Below the pieces are notes generated by a model, which worked only from the letters and a program-made list of their open reading frames with translations, was not told the DNA's origin and searched no databases. Below are positions 1 through 6,962 of a DNA stretch of 37,846 bases, piece after piece. Location: positions 1 to 37,846 of the forward strand of contig NZ_PIZU01000043.1 of NCBI RefSeq assembly GCF_002838065.1. Direction: 5' to 3'. This stretch comes from Mycobacterium hubeiense. Its GTDB lineage: Bacteria; Actinomycetota; Actinomycetes; Mycobacteriales; Mycobacteriaceae. How positions within the stretch are numbered: the stretch's first letter is position 1; each line of letters begins with the position of its first letter. The translations under genes were made by a program, and so were the position numbers.

Positions 1-874
1 CTCCGCTGGCGAGGCAGACGCCCACCTCGACGCGATAGGTGATGGCGGCGCGCCCGCTGGGGGCGAACACCACCGCCTTGTCACGGCGGGTCGCGAAGTA
101 GCCCAAGGAGTCGTTCTTGCCGAACAGTTCGAGCAGGCCGCGGATGGCCGATTCGTCTTCTCCGGTCAACGCGTTCTCGGCACGCTGCGACTGGAACAGC
201 ACGATCGCGGCGACCATCAGCGCCAGCGCGCCGAATAATCCGAGCAGCGCGTTGACGAACACGTGCGGGTGCTGGCCGTCGAAGGCGGCGGAGTCGACGC
301 CCGCGAACGCCGCCACCCGGTTGGCCGCATAGGGCAACCGGTACTGCCGCTCCACCGTCCCGGGGAACAGTTCCAGCAGGCCCCACCCGATCAGGATCCC
401 GACAGCCATCCCGGCGACGAGCACCGCGGCCGCCTTGAGGAGCGCGCCGCGGCGGACCTTGGCCCAGAACTCGTGCCGGGCCAGCACCAAGAAGGCGATC
501 GCGGCGAGGTGAAAGGCGAGTCCGATGACCTCGCCGATCTCGTCGGCCACCGGCTCGTCCCCGGCGATCAGGCCCGCGAGGTTCCAAACGACGGCCGCCG
601 CCATGTAGAGCACCAGAATCCACCAGGCGACCCGCTTGCGCGCCGCCAGCGCGGCGGCCAGCAGCGCCAACACGAACGCCCAGGCGAAGCTGGTGTCGGG
701 GAAGTTGAAGATGTAGTCGTTGACGAACTCCCGCGGGACCTTGATGATCCAGCGCACCAGCGGCGAGACGCTGGCCAGCAGCGACAGGGTGGCGATGATG
801 CCGACCGTCCAGCCGGCGGCCGCCGGCACCCAGGAGTACCGAGACGTCGGCCTGGACAGCCTGGTAAGGGTCAT
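1..874 (-). CDS. lysX: Bifunctional lysylphosphatidylglycerol synthetase/lysine-tRNA ligase LysX, N-terminal part (cut by window edge)
   Basis: Two-domain mycobacterial protein that charges tRNA with lysine and transfers the lysine to phosphatidylglycerol, making lysyl-PG in the membrane, which protects against cationic peptides. Only the first 291 codons are in the window. They hold the hydrophobic MprF/flippase-like part: several membrane segments from about residue 20 to 220 (for example around WTVGIIATLSLLASVSPLV), followed by the start of the soluble transferase domain (NALTGEDESAIRGLL, SLGYFATRRDK). The C-terminal class II LysRS domain lies beyond the left edge. The ATG at 874 is the only normal start after the in-frame stop at 920-922; it has no Shine-Dalgarno but a TATCCT -10-like box at 883-888. 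It follows the DUF1844 gene by 45 bases on the same strand. The order lysX next to infC is the M. tuberculosis one (Rv1640c-Rv1641). Confidence 0.92.
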   Translation of the reverse strand, partial: MTLTRLSRPTSRYSWVPAAAGWTVGIIATLSLLASVSPLVRWIIKVPREFVNDYIFNFPDTSFAWAFVLALLAAALAARKRVAWWILVLYMAAAVVWNLAGLIAGDEPVADEIGEVIGLAFHLAAIAFLVLARHEFWAKVRRGALLKAAAVLVAGMAVGILIGWGLLELFPGTVERQYRLPYAANRVAAFAGVDSAAFDGQHPHVFVNALLGLFGALALMVAAIVLFQSQRAENALTGEDESAIRGLLELFGKNDSLGYFATRRDKAVVFAPSGRAAITYRVEVGVCLASG

Positions 875-882
875 ACGCTGGG

Positions 883-888
883 AGGATA
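883..888 (-). promoter_or_regulatory. Putative -10 box of lysX (leaderless)
   Basis: On the minus strand TATCCT ends 8 bases before the lysX ATG, the distance expected if transcription begins at the A of the start codon. No Shine-Dalgarno lies between them. The -35 region is not recognisable. The box sits in the 45-base gap behind the DUF1844 gene, so lysX may have its own promoter as well as read-through. Confidence 0.4.
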
Positions 889-919
889 GGCGCTGCGACC
901 CTGAAATGTGTGCCGGTAG

Positions 920-1255
920 CTACCAGACCGGGCCGGTGTATTTCTCGCCCGGACCCTGACCCGGTTCGTCCGGCGCGGAGCTGGCCTCGCGGAAGGCGAG
1001 CTGCAGCGACTTCAGCCCGTCGCGCACCGGCCCGGCGTGGGGCCCGAGGTACTCCGCCGACGCTGTCACCAGCCCGGCCAGCGCCGTGATGAGCCGGCGC
1101 GCCTCGTCGAGATCGCGATGCGGGCTCTCGTCGGGGTCCTCCGCGGCCAGCCCGAGCTTTTCCGCCGCGGCGCTCATCAGCATCACGGCGGCTCGGGTGA
1201 TCACCTCGACGGCGGGAATCTCGGCCAGCTCACGGATGTTAGGAACCTCTGTCAC
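920..1255 (-). CDS. DUF1844 family protein
   Basis: Small soluble protein of 111 residues from the GTG at 1255. The core (VPNIRELAEIPAVEVITRAAVMLMSAAAEKLGL, then LDEARRLITALAGLV) is the DUF1844 signature: a helical domain with the pattern of regularly spaced alanines and leucines, found beside infC in actinobacteria. The open frame runs further upstream to 1441, but that extension overlaps the infC promoter and leader and reads like non-coding sequence, so the GTG is preferred; M. tuberculosis-type homologues also begin near TEVPNIREL. The C-terminal 20 residues are Pro/Gly-rich and probably disordered. Function is unknown. It is divergent from infC and co-directional with lysX. Confidence 0.8.
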   Translation of the reverse strand: MTEVPNIRELAEIPAVEVITRAAVMLMSAAAEKLGLAAEDPDESPHRDLDEARRLITALAGLVTASAEYLGPHAGPVRDGLKSLQLAFREASSAPDEPGQGPGEKYTGPVW

Positions 1256-1267
1256 GCCTGCTAGACT
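1239..1267 (+). promoter_or_regulatory. Putative infC operon promoter (extended -10)
   Basis: TTAGGA (1239-1244), a 17-base spacer, then TAGACT (1262-1267) preceded by TGC, giving an extended -10. Transcription would start near 1274, leaving about 190 bases of leader before infC. The -35 match is weak (3 of 6). The box overlaps the start of the divergent DUF1844 gene, so the two promoters are back to back. Confidence 0.45.
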
Positions 1268-1322
1268 GGCATGCGCGACCGTCCCGGCATACGCCAGGGA
1301 CAGCAAGTGGAGTCCCGCTCCC

Positions 1323-1411
1323 ACCGCTGGCCATACCGGTACAGCGGTCCGGTCACAGGCATCCGATGCCTGTCCTGGTCGGCTTGGGCCCTGCTTCGAG
1401 CAGGGCCTTTT
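1323..1411 (+). promoter_or_regulatory. Structured infC leader ending in a terminator-like attenuator hairpin
   Basis: Three successive stem-loops are visible. ACCGCTG/CAGCGGT occupies 1323-1348. CAGGCA/TGCCTG (1356-1372) has the loop TCCGA. GGCCCTGC/GCAGGGCC (1387-1407) has the loop TTCGA and is followed directly by TTTT (1408-1411). The last has the form of an intrinsic terminator but lies 54 bases before the infC start, so it would act as an attenuator. In Bacillus the infC-rpmI-rplT operon is controlled by L20 through leader termination; whether this leader uses L20, IF3 or another signal is not known from the sequence. Confidence 0.55.
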
Positions 1412-1464
1412 CGCTGATGGTCTGGGATTCCTCGAGGACAACAGTGTCTATCCAGGGAGGCCCC

Positions 1465-2064
<600 letters not shown>

Positions 2065-2084
2065 TCAACGAGAACTGAGGACAT

Positions 2085-2279
2085 ATGCCCAAGGCGAAGA
2101 CCCACAGCGGCGCTTCGAAGCGGTTCCGGCGCACCGGAACCGGAAAGATCGTGCGCCAGAAGGCCAATCGTCGGCACCTGTTGGAGCACAAGCCGACCCG
2201 TCGCACCCGTCGGCTGGAGGGCCGCACCGGCGTGTCGGCCAACGACACCGCCCGCGTCAAGAAGATGCTGAACGGCTGA
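2085..2279 (+). CDS. rpmI: 50S ribosomal protein L35
   Basis: 64-residue basic protein of the large ribosomal subunit. The sequence begins MPKAKTHSGASKRFRRTGTGK, the standard L35 N-terminus, and is Arg/Lys-rich throughout, with HLLEHKPTRRTRRL in the middle. Length equals the family norm. A GAGGAC ribosome binding site lies just upstream of the ATG, 20 bases behind the infC stop. It is co-transcribed with infC and rplT in the usual bacterial order and should share the control imposed on the infC leader. Confidence 0.97.
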   Translation: MPKAKTHSGASKRFRRTGTGKIVRQKANRRHLLEHKPTRRTRRLEGRTGVSANDTARVKKMLNG

Positions 2280-2313
2280 TTCAAAGCCCCCCGAATGAGA
2301 TAGGAAGACTTTC

Positions 2314-2703
2314 ATGGCACGCGTCAAGCGCGCAGTCAACGCCCAGAAGAAGCGGCGCACCATCCTCAAGGCCTCGAAGGGTTACCGGGGGCAGCGCTCC
2401 CGGCTGTACCGCAAAGCCAAAGAGCAGCAGCTGCATTCGCTGAACTACGCCTACCGTGACCGTCGGGCCCGCAAGGGCGAGTTCCGCAAGCTGTGGATCT
2501 CCCGGATCAACGCTGCGGCCCGCGCCAACGACATCACCTACAACCGGCTGATCCAGGGCCTCAAGGCCGCCGGCGTCGAGGTGGACCGCAAGAACCTCGC
2601 CGACATCGCCGTCAGCGACCCGGACGCCTTCACCGCGCTGGTCGAGGTGGCGAAGGCGGCGTTGCCGGAGGACGTCAACGCTCCGTCCGGAGAGGCTGCC
2701 TGA
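2314..2703 (+). CDS. rplT: 50S ribosomal protein L20
   Basis: 129-residue protein of the large subunit, needed early in 50S assembly. It shows the family motifs ARVKRAVNAQKKRRTILKASKGYRG at the N-terminus (basic, RNA-binding extension) and LWISRINAAAR / TYNRLIQGLKAAGVEVDRKNLADIA in the globular part. The last 15 residues are a variable acidic tail. AGGAAG sits 8 bases before the ATG. In several bacteria L20 is the autogenous repressor of this operon, which is relevant to the structured infC leader upstream. The stop codon overlaps a possible CTG start of the next gene. Confidence 0.97.
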   Translation: MARVKRAVNAQKKRRTILKASKGYRGQRSRLYRKAKEQQLHSLNYAYRDRRARKGEFRKLWISRINAAARANDITYNRLIQGLKAAGVEVDRKNLADIAVSDPDAFTALVEVAKAALPEDVNAPSGEAA

Positions 2704-2726
2704 CGCTCACCGAGCGCTCCGCCCGA

Positions 2727-3488
2727 GTGGCGGCAGCGATCAAACTGCACCGACACGTCGGACGCCGCCGCGCCGCCCGCTTTCTCGCCGAAGGCCCCAA
2801 CCTCGTCGAGGCCGCGGTGCGGCGCGGTTTGGTATCCGAGGTGTTCGTCACCGAGTCGGCGATGGAGCGGTTCAGGGCCTTGTTGATGGACGTGCCCGTA
2901 CACGTCGTCACCGAACGCGCCGCAAAGGCATTGTCCGACACGGTGACTCCGGTCGGTTTGGTCGCCGTGTGCTCGATGCCGGAACCGAGGCTGGCCGACG
3001 TCCTGGCTGGTGCGCCGCGGTTGGTTGCCGTGGCGGTGGAGATTTCGGAGCCGGGTAATGCGGGCACATTGATCCGGATTGCCGACGCGATGGGCGCTGA
3101 CGCCGTGGTGCTCGCCGGCAACAGCGTCGATCCCTACAACGGCAAGTGCCTGCGGGCGTCGGCCGGGAGTATCTTCTCACTGCCGGTCATCACCGAACCC
3201 GATGCCGTGCAGGCGGTTACATCATTGGGCCAAGCCGGTTTCGAGGTGCTGGCGACGACGGTCGACGGCGAAGTATCTCTTGATGACGCAGAGTTGGATG
3301 GGCCGACGGCGTGGGTGTTCGGTCCCGAAGCCCACGGCCTGCCGGCGGCCGTCGCGGGGTTGGCGACACATCGGATACGGATCCCCATTCCGGGCAACGC
3401 GGAAAGTCTCAATGTGGCGTCGGCCGCGGCGATCTGCCTGTACCAAAGCGCCCGCGCGCACCGCCGCACTCAGCGCGAGCAGACGTAA
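2727..3488 (+). CDS. tsnR: SpoU/TrmH-family RNA 2'-O-methyltransferase (TsnR-like)
   Basis: SAM-dependent RNA ribose methyltransferase of the SPOUT class, here of the TsnR/RlmB-like type (M. tuberculosis Rv1644). All three SpoU motifs are present: EISEPGNAGTLIRIADAMGADAVVL (motif 1), WVFGPEAHGLP (motif 2) and IPIPGNAESLNVASAAAICLY (motif 3, trefoil knot). The N-terminal substrate-binding part contains HRHVGRRRAARFLAEGPNLVEAAV. The coordinates start at GTG 2727, the first conventional start (253 residues). Conserved residues LTERSAR precede it, which suggests the true start is a CTG at 2700 overlapping the rplT stop as CTGA, 4 bases after GGAGAGG. The exact substrate nucleotide cannot be told. 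Last gene of the infC operon. Confidence 0.85.
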   Translation: MAAAIKLHRHVGRRRAARFLAEGPNLVEAAVRRGLVSEVFVTESAMERFRALLMDVPVHVVTERAAKALSDTVTPVGLVAVCSMPEPRLADVLAGAPRLVAVAVEISEPGNAGTLIRIADAMGADAVVLAGNSVDPYNGKCLRASAGSIFSLPVITEPDAVQAVTSLGQAGFEVLATTVDGEVSLDDAELDGPTAWVFGPEAHGLPAAVAGLATHRIRIPIPGNAESLNVASAAAICLYQSARAHRRTQREQT

Positions 3489-3533
3489 AACTGTCCAATT
3501 TCGCTTCAAAATAGGCAGTTTTGCGTCTGCTCG
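3476..3533. terminator. Long inverted repeat, probable bidirectional terminator
   Basis: CGAGCAGACGTAAAACTG (3476-3493) pairs with CAGTTTTGCGTCTGCTCG (3516-3533) over 18 bases with a single G-U type mismatch, around a 22-base loop. It spans the tsnR stop codon and lies between two convergent genes, so it can end transcription from both sides. AAAA/TTTT tracts lie inside the stem rather than after it, so it is not a textbook intrinsic terminator. Confidence 0.6.
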
Positions 3534-3547
3534 GCGGGCACTCGGGG

Positions 3548-4777
3548 CTAACTCAGCAGTCCCTTGGCCACGTGGGTGATCTGCACCTCGTTGCTGCCCG
3601 CGTAGATCATCAACGACTTGGCGTCGCGGGCCAGCTGCTCCACCCGGTACTCGGTCATGTAGCCGTTACCGCCGAACAGCTGCACCGCGTCCATCGCCAC
3701 GTCGGTCGCGGCCTGCGAGCAGTACCATTTGATCGCCGATGCTTCGGCCAGCGAGATCGGCGTGCCGGTCTGCATCGCCTCGATGACGCGGAACAGCATG
3801 TTGCGCACGTTCATTCGCGCGACTTCCATATTCGCCAGCTTCAGCTGGATGAGCTGGAACTGCCCGATCTCCTGACCCCATAGCTTGCGGTTCTTCGCGT
3901 AATCCACGCACAGCCGCAGACATTCCTCGATGACTCCGAGCGCCATCGCCGCCACCCCGATCCGTTCGGCGGCGAAATTGGAGCGCGCGCTGTCGCGGCC
4001 GTCGCCTGCCCCGTTCTCCTCCGTCTCGCCCAGCAGCCGGTCCCGGCCCAGCCGGACATTGTTGAAGAACAGCTCGCCCGTCCGCGAGGAGTGAATACCC
4101 ATCTTGCGGAACGGCTTTGACTGGACGAAGCCCTCCATGCCGCGGTCCAGCACGAACGTCAGCACCTTGCGATCGCGCTTGTCGACACCCGGCTCTTCGA
4201 GTTTCGCGTAGACCACGACGACGTCGGCGTCGGGGCCGTTGGTGATGAAAGTCTTCTGCCCGTTGAGGATGTAGTCGTCACCGTCGCGGACCACATAGGA
4301 TTTCATGCCGCCGAACGCATCCGACCCCGAATCCGGCTCGGTGATCGCCCAGGCGCCGATCTTCTCGTAGGTCACCAACCCGGGCAGCCAGCGTTCCTGT
4401 TGCGCCAGCGTGCCGCGGCTCTGGATGGTGGGCACCGTCAGTCCGAGGCTCACACCCATGCCGGTCACCAGACCCATGGACACCCGGCACAGCTCGCTGA
4501 CCACGACGAAACCCATACCGGCCGCAGCACCGTCGCCGCCGAACATCCCGCCCGAACCGCCAGACGGCCTTTCGCCGGAGCGCAGCCGGGCGAACCGCTC
4601 CTCCAGCGAGTCGCGCGCCATCGCGTCGATGCCGAACGCACTGAACAGCTTGCGAATGATGGGGTAGGGCTCCATCTCGCCGCTTTCCAGCGCGTCGATG
4701 TGCGGGCGAATTTCCTTGTCCACGAACTCCCGGACGGCGTCACGCACGGCGAGGTCGACTTCAGACCATTCGAGCAT
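3548..4777 (-). CDS. Acyl-CoA dehydrogenase (FadE type)
   Basis: FAD-dependent alpha,beta-dehydrogenation of an acyl-CoA, first step of beta-oxidation or of branched-chain/sterol side-chain breakdown. 409 residues. FAD and substrate motifs are present: GAWAITEPDSGSD (142-153), KTFITNG (175-181), KMGIHSSRTGELFF (225-238), NRKLWGQEIGQFQLIQ (296-311) and QLFGGNGYMTEYRVEQLARDAK (366-387). The usual catalytic Glu of the IYEGT motif is Ala (IYAGS, A393); instead Glu271 (AAERIGVAA) stands where isovaleryl-CoA dehydrogenase carries its catalytic Glu. Residues 65-90 form an unusual Gly-rich insertion (GERPSGGSGGMFGG). It lies 9 bases behind the MpaB-like gene and is probably co-transcribed with it. 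Substrate is unknown. Confidence 0.9.
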   Translation of the reverse strand: MLEWSEVDLAVRDAVREFVDKEIRPHIDALESGEMEPYPIIRKLFSAFGIDAMARDSLEERFARLRSGERPSGGSGGMFGGDGAAAGMGFVVVSELCRVSMGLVTGMGVSLGLTVPTIQSRGTLAQQERWLPGLVTYEKIGAWAITEPDSGSDAFGGMKSYVVRDGDDYILNGQKTFITNGPDADVVVVYAKLEEPGVDKRDRKVLTFVLDRGMEGFVQSKPFRKMGIHSSRTGELFFNNVRLGRDRLLGETEENGAGDGRDSARSNFAAERIGVAAMALGVIEECLRLCVDYAKNRKLWGQEIGQFQLIQLKLANMEVARMNVRNMLFRVIEAMQTGTPISLAEASAIKWYCSQAATDVAMDAVQLFGGNGYMTEYRVEQLARDAKSLMIYAGSNEVQITHVAKGLLS

Positions 4778-4786
4778 GGCGCCAGC

Positions 4787-5860
4787 TTATGCTGCGCGGC
4801 CGCGGCCACCCGCCGGGCGTAGGCCGGCCAGCGAGAAGGTGGTGTGCACCAGGGATCCGGCCCGGTCGAGCAGCGACTTGCGGGGCGGCACGTAGTGCAT
4901 TGGCAGGCCCCTGCGATCGCGCGGCGGTGCCATGAAGCCGGGCGCCTCGACCAGCGGTGCGTCGGCCGGGAGCTTGCCCTGGGCGCGGCGGTACGCGGCC
5001 ACTGCGCGAGGATGCAACCGAATCTCGTCGGGCACCGCGATGAACGCCAGCTCGACCAGCTTCCCGAACAGCCGCAGCAGCACCTCGTCGCCGGGCGTCC
5101 ACCGCATCCCCGCCTTCTCGCGCACCGGGGGGTCGAACACGCCGGCCGCGATCCAGCGCTGCGCGCCGACCATCGGCTTGAACAACTGATCCCAGATCGG
5201 TGTGGGCATCAGGACGAACCACGGCTTGGGGATCCGGATGGTGAAGATGTCCAGAGTCGCTCGGTTGATCTCCAACTCTTCGCGGCACTTGCGGTCCCAA
5301 TACTCCTGGAAGTCCTCCCAGCTCTTGGGAACTGGCCGCATGCTCATGCCGTACATCCGGTACCACTGGACGTGTTCCTCGAAGAGCTGACGCTTCTCGG
5401 CTTCGGTCAGGCCACCGCAGAAGTATTCGGCGGTCTTGATGATCAGCATGAAGAAGGTGGCGTGCGCCCAGTAGAACGTCTCGGGGTTGAGCGCGTGGTA
5501 GCGCCGGCCCGCGGCGTCGACGCCCTTGATCGTCTTGTGGTAGCCCTTGATCTGGGCACCCGTCTGGGCGGCGCGTTCACCGTCGTAAACCACGCCCATG
5601 ATCGGATACACCGAGCGCGCTACGCGTTGCAGCGGCTCGCGTAGCAGGATCGAGTGGTCCTCGACGCCGGCGCCGAGCTCGGGATACATGTTCTGGATCG
5701 CGCCGATCCACACGCCCAGCATTCCGGTGCGCAGATCGCCGAAGTACTTCCAGGTCAGCGAGTCGGGGCCGAGGGGGTTGGCCACGTGGGCCTGGTCGTC
5801 ATCGGCCCGCGGGCCCGGGGCCTTGGCGGCCTTGGCGGTCGTCATCGATCTCGCGGTCAT
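4787..5860 (-). CDS. Oxygenase MpaB family protein (DUF2236)
   Basis: 357-residue protein of the MpaB/latex-clearing-protein superfamily, whose studied members are haem b oxygenases that cleave C=C bonds in terpenoid chains; orthologue of M. tuberculosis Rv1645c by position. Typical features are LREPLQRVARSVYPIMGVVYDG, then TIKGVDAAGRRYHALNPETFYWAHATFFMLIIKTAEYFCGGL (the conserved helix with His residues), and a C-terminal region with RRAQG and a Pro-rich tail. No signal peptide or membrane helix is obvious. The start is ATG 5860 (MTARSMTTAKAA), 5 bases behind CGAGG; a longer frame to 5920 runs through the operator. First gene of a two-gene unit with the acyl-CoA dehydrogenase. The substrate is not known; a lipid or terpenoid is a guess. 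Confidence 0.85.
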   Translation of the reverse strand: MTARSMTTAKAAKAPGPRADDDQAHVANPLGPDSLTWKYFGDLRTGMLGVWIGAIQNMYPELGAGVEDHSILLREPLQRVARSVYPIMGVVYDGERAAQTGAQIKGYHKTIKGVDAAGRRYHALNPETFYWAHATFFMLIIKTAEYFCGGLTEAEKRQLFEEHVQWYRMYGMSMRPVPKSWEDFQEYWDRKCREELEINRATLDIFTIRIPKPWFVLMPTPIWDQLFKPMVGAQRWIAAGVFDPPVREKAGMRWTPGDEVLLRLFGKLVELAFIAVPDEIRLHPRAVAAYRRAQGKLPADAPLVEAPGFMAPPRDRRGLPMHYVPPRKSLLDRAGSLVHTTFSLAGLRPAGGRGRAA

Positions 5861-5899
5861 CGTGTCCTCGCTGACTGGGAATCCCACGGTGGTGCCCTC

Positions 5900-5928
5900 A
5901 CGATAATGTTGACAACGCACGTTGTCTA
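5900..5928 (-). promoter_or_regulatory. Promoter of the MpaB-like operon with a 16-bp palindromic operator
   Basis: On the minus strand TAGACA (5928-5923) and TATCGT (5905-5900) are separated by exactly 17 bases, a good SigA promoter. The perfect palindrome GACAACG-CA-CGTTGTC (5911-5926) covers the end of the -35 box and most of the spacer, the typical place for a TetR- or MarR-type repressor. The leader would be about 33 bases. No regulator gene adjoins it, so the protein that binds is unknown. Confidence 0.6.
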
Positions 5929-6013
5929 CGATTTGCCGGGGCGTGGCGGCGCACTGTTATGCGAGGGCGATCCCGCCGCCACACGTCTGTGACCAGGCGA
6001 TTTATCCGACAGG

Positions 6014-6019
6014 TACGCT
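6014..6019 (+). promoter_or_regulatory. Putative -10 box of the cyclase gene (leaderless)
   Basis: TACGCT ends 7 bases before the GTG at 6027, and no Shine-Dalgarno is visible, which fits a leaderless mRNA. The -35 region (TGACCA around 5990) is only a partial match. Confidence 0.35.
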
Positions 6020-6026
6020 GGCCGCT

Positions 6027-6905
6027 GTGGATGGCGAACCGTTCGACGAACCATCTGGGCATCACGGGGGAGTCGAATTCGCGGGCCCACTCGGCTGGCT
6101 GAAGCGAACCAACCACAGCCCCGGGGTCATCGCGTTCGTCAGGCGTGCACGCCGCGCACTGCCCGGTGACCCGGATTTCGGCGATCCGCTCTCCGCGACG
6201 GGCGTGGGCGGCCCCCGCGCCGTCGCACGCGTCGCCGACCGACTGCTGGAGCGTGATGCCGCGTCGCGCGAGGTCAGTCTCGGGGCGTTGCAGGTCTGGC
6301 AGGCGCTCACCGAGCGGGTGTCCGGCCGGCCGGCCAATCGCGAGGTGACGCTGGTGTTCACCGATTTGGTCGGCTTCTCGTCGTGGTCCCTGCGGGCGGG
6401 GGACGACGCCACCCTCAAGCTGTTGCGGCGCGTCGCCCAGGTCGTCGAGCCGCCGCTGCTCGAGGCCGGCGGCCACATCGTCAAACGGATGGGCGACGGC
6501 ATCATGGCCGTCTTCCCGGATCCGATCACCGCTGTGCGCGCGGTGCTCGTCGCGCTCGATGCCGTGAAAGGCGTTGAAGTGGAAGGCTATTCGCCGAGGA
6601 TGCGGGCGGGCATCCACACCGGCCGGCCACAGCGGATCGGCTCGGACTGGCTCGGGGTCGACGTCAACATCGCGGCGCGCGTGATGGAACGTGCCGGCCG
6701 CGGCGGCCTCGTCGTGTCGCAGACGACCCTCGACCGCATCCCCGACGAGGACTTTGACTCCCTCGGTGTGACGGCGAAACGGGTGCGCAGGCAAGTGTTC
6801 TCGAACAAACCGGACGGCGTGCCGCCGGATTTGGCCATGTACCGACTGAAGGCGCACCGACACGCGGCCGACGACTCCGCACGCGATGGAGCCGCCCAGG
6901 CCTAG
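6027..6905 (+). CDS. Class III adenylate cyclase (Rv1647-like)
   Basis: Makes cyclic AMP from ATP; cytosolic, 292 residues from GTG 6027. The catalytic domain covers about 105-285. Visible residues are metal-binding Asp113 (FTDLVGFS) and Asp157 (KRMGDG), adenine-selecting Lys153 and Asp212, and the transition-state pair Asn214/Arg218 (DVNIAARVMERA). All six canonical positions are therefore filled and the enzyme should be an active homodimer. The N-terminal 100 residues are helical (PGVIAFVRRARRALPGDPDFGDPL, VARVADRLLE) and resemble the autoregulatory region of Rv1647-type cyclases. No membrane segment is present. The start was chosen because the upstream frame to 5922 reads through the divergent operator and has a leaderless-type -10 before the GTG. 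Confidence 0.9.
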   Translation: MDGEPFDEPSGHHGGVEFAGPLGWLKRTNHSPGVIAFVRRARRALPGDPDFGDPLSATGVGGPRAVARVADRLLERDAASREVSLGALQVWQALTERVSGRPANREVTLVFTDLVGFSSWSLRAGDDATLKLLRRVAQVVEPPLLEAGGHIVKRMGDGIMAVFPDPITAVRAVLVALDAVKGVEVEGYSPRMRAGIHTGRPQRIGSDWLGVDVNIAARVMERAGRGGLVVSQTTLDRIPDEDFDSLGVTAKRVRRQVFSNKPDGVPPDLAMYRLKAHRHAADDSARDGAAQA

Positions 6906-6950
6906 AGGCCTTCGGCCACGGCGTGACGTCGCTCTCATCGGCGCATCGCC

Positions 6951-6956
6951 TATTAT
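6951..6956 (+). promoter_or_regulatory. -10 box of pheS (leaderless start)
   Basis: TATTAT, close to the TATAAT consensus, ends 6 bases before the pheS GTG at 6963. There is no room for a Shine-Dalgarno, so the mRNA is probably leaderless. No classical T-box or attenuator precedes the gene. Confidence 0.55.
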
Positions 6957-6962
6957 CGCCGG

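Noticed and set aside
1366..1464. Upstream extension of infC from GTG-type starts
   Set aside because: The added residues overlap the leader hairpins and do not match IF-3; the ATC with its strong ribosome binding site fits better.
6895..6918. AGGCCT-AG-AGGCCT repeat behind the cyclase gene as terminator
   Set aside because: Short, made of a self-palindromic six-mer, and without a T-tract; too little to call.
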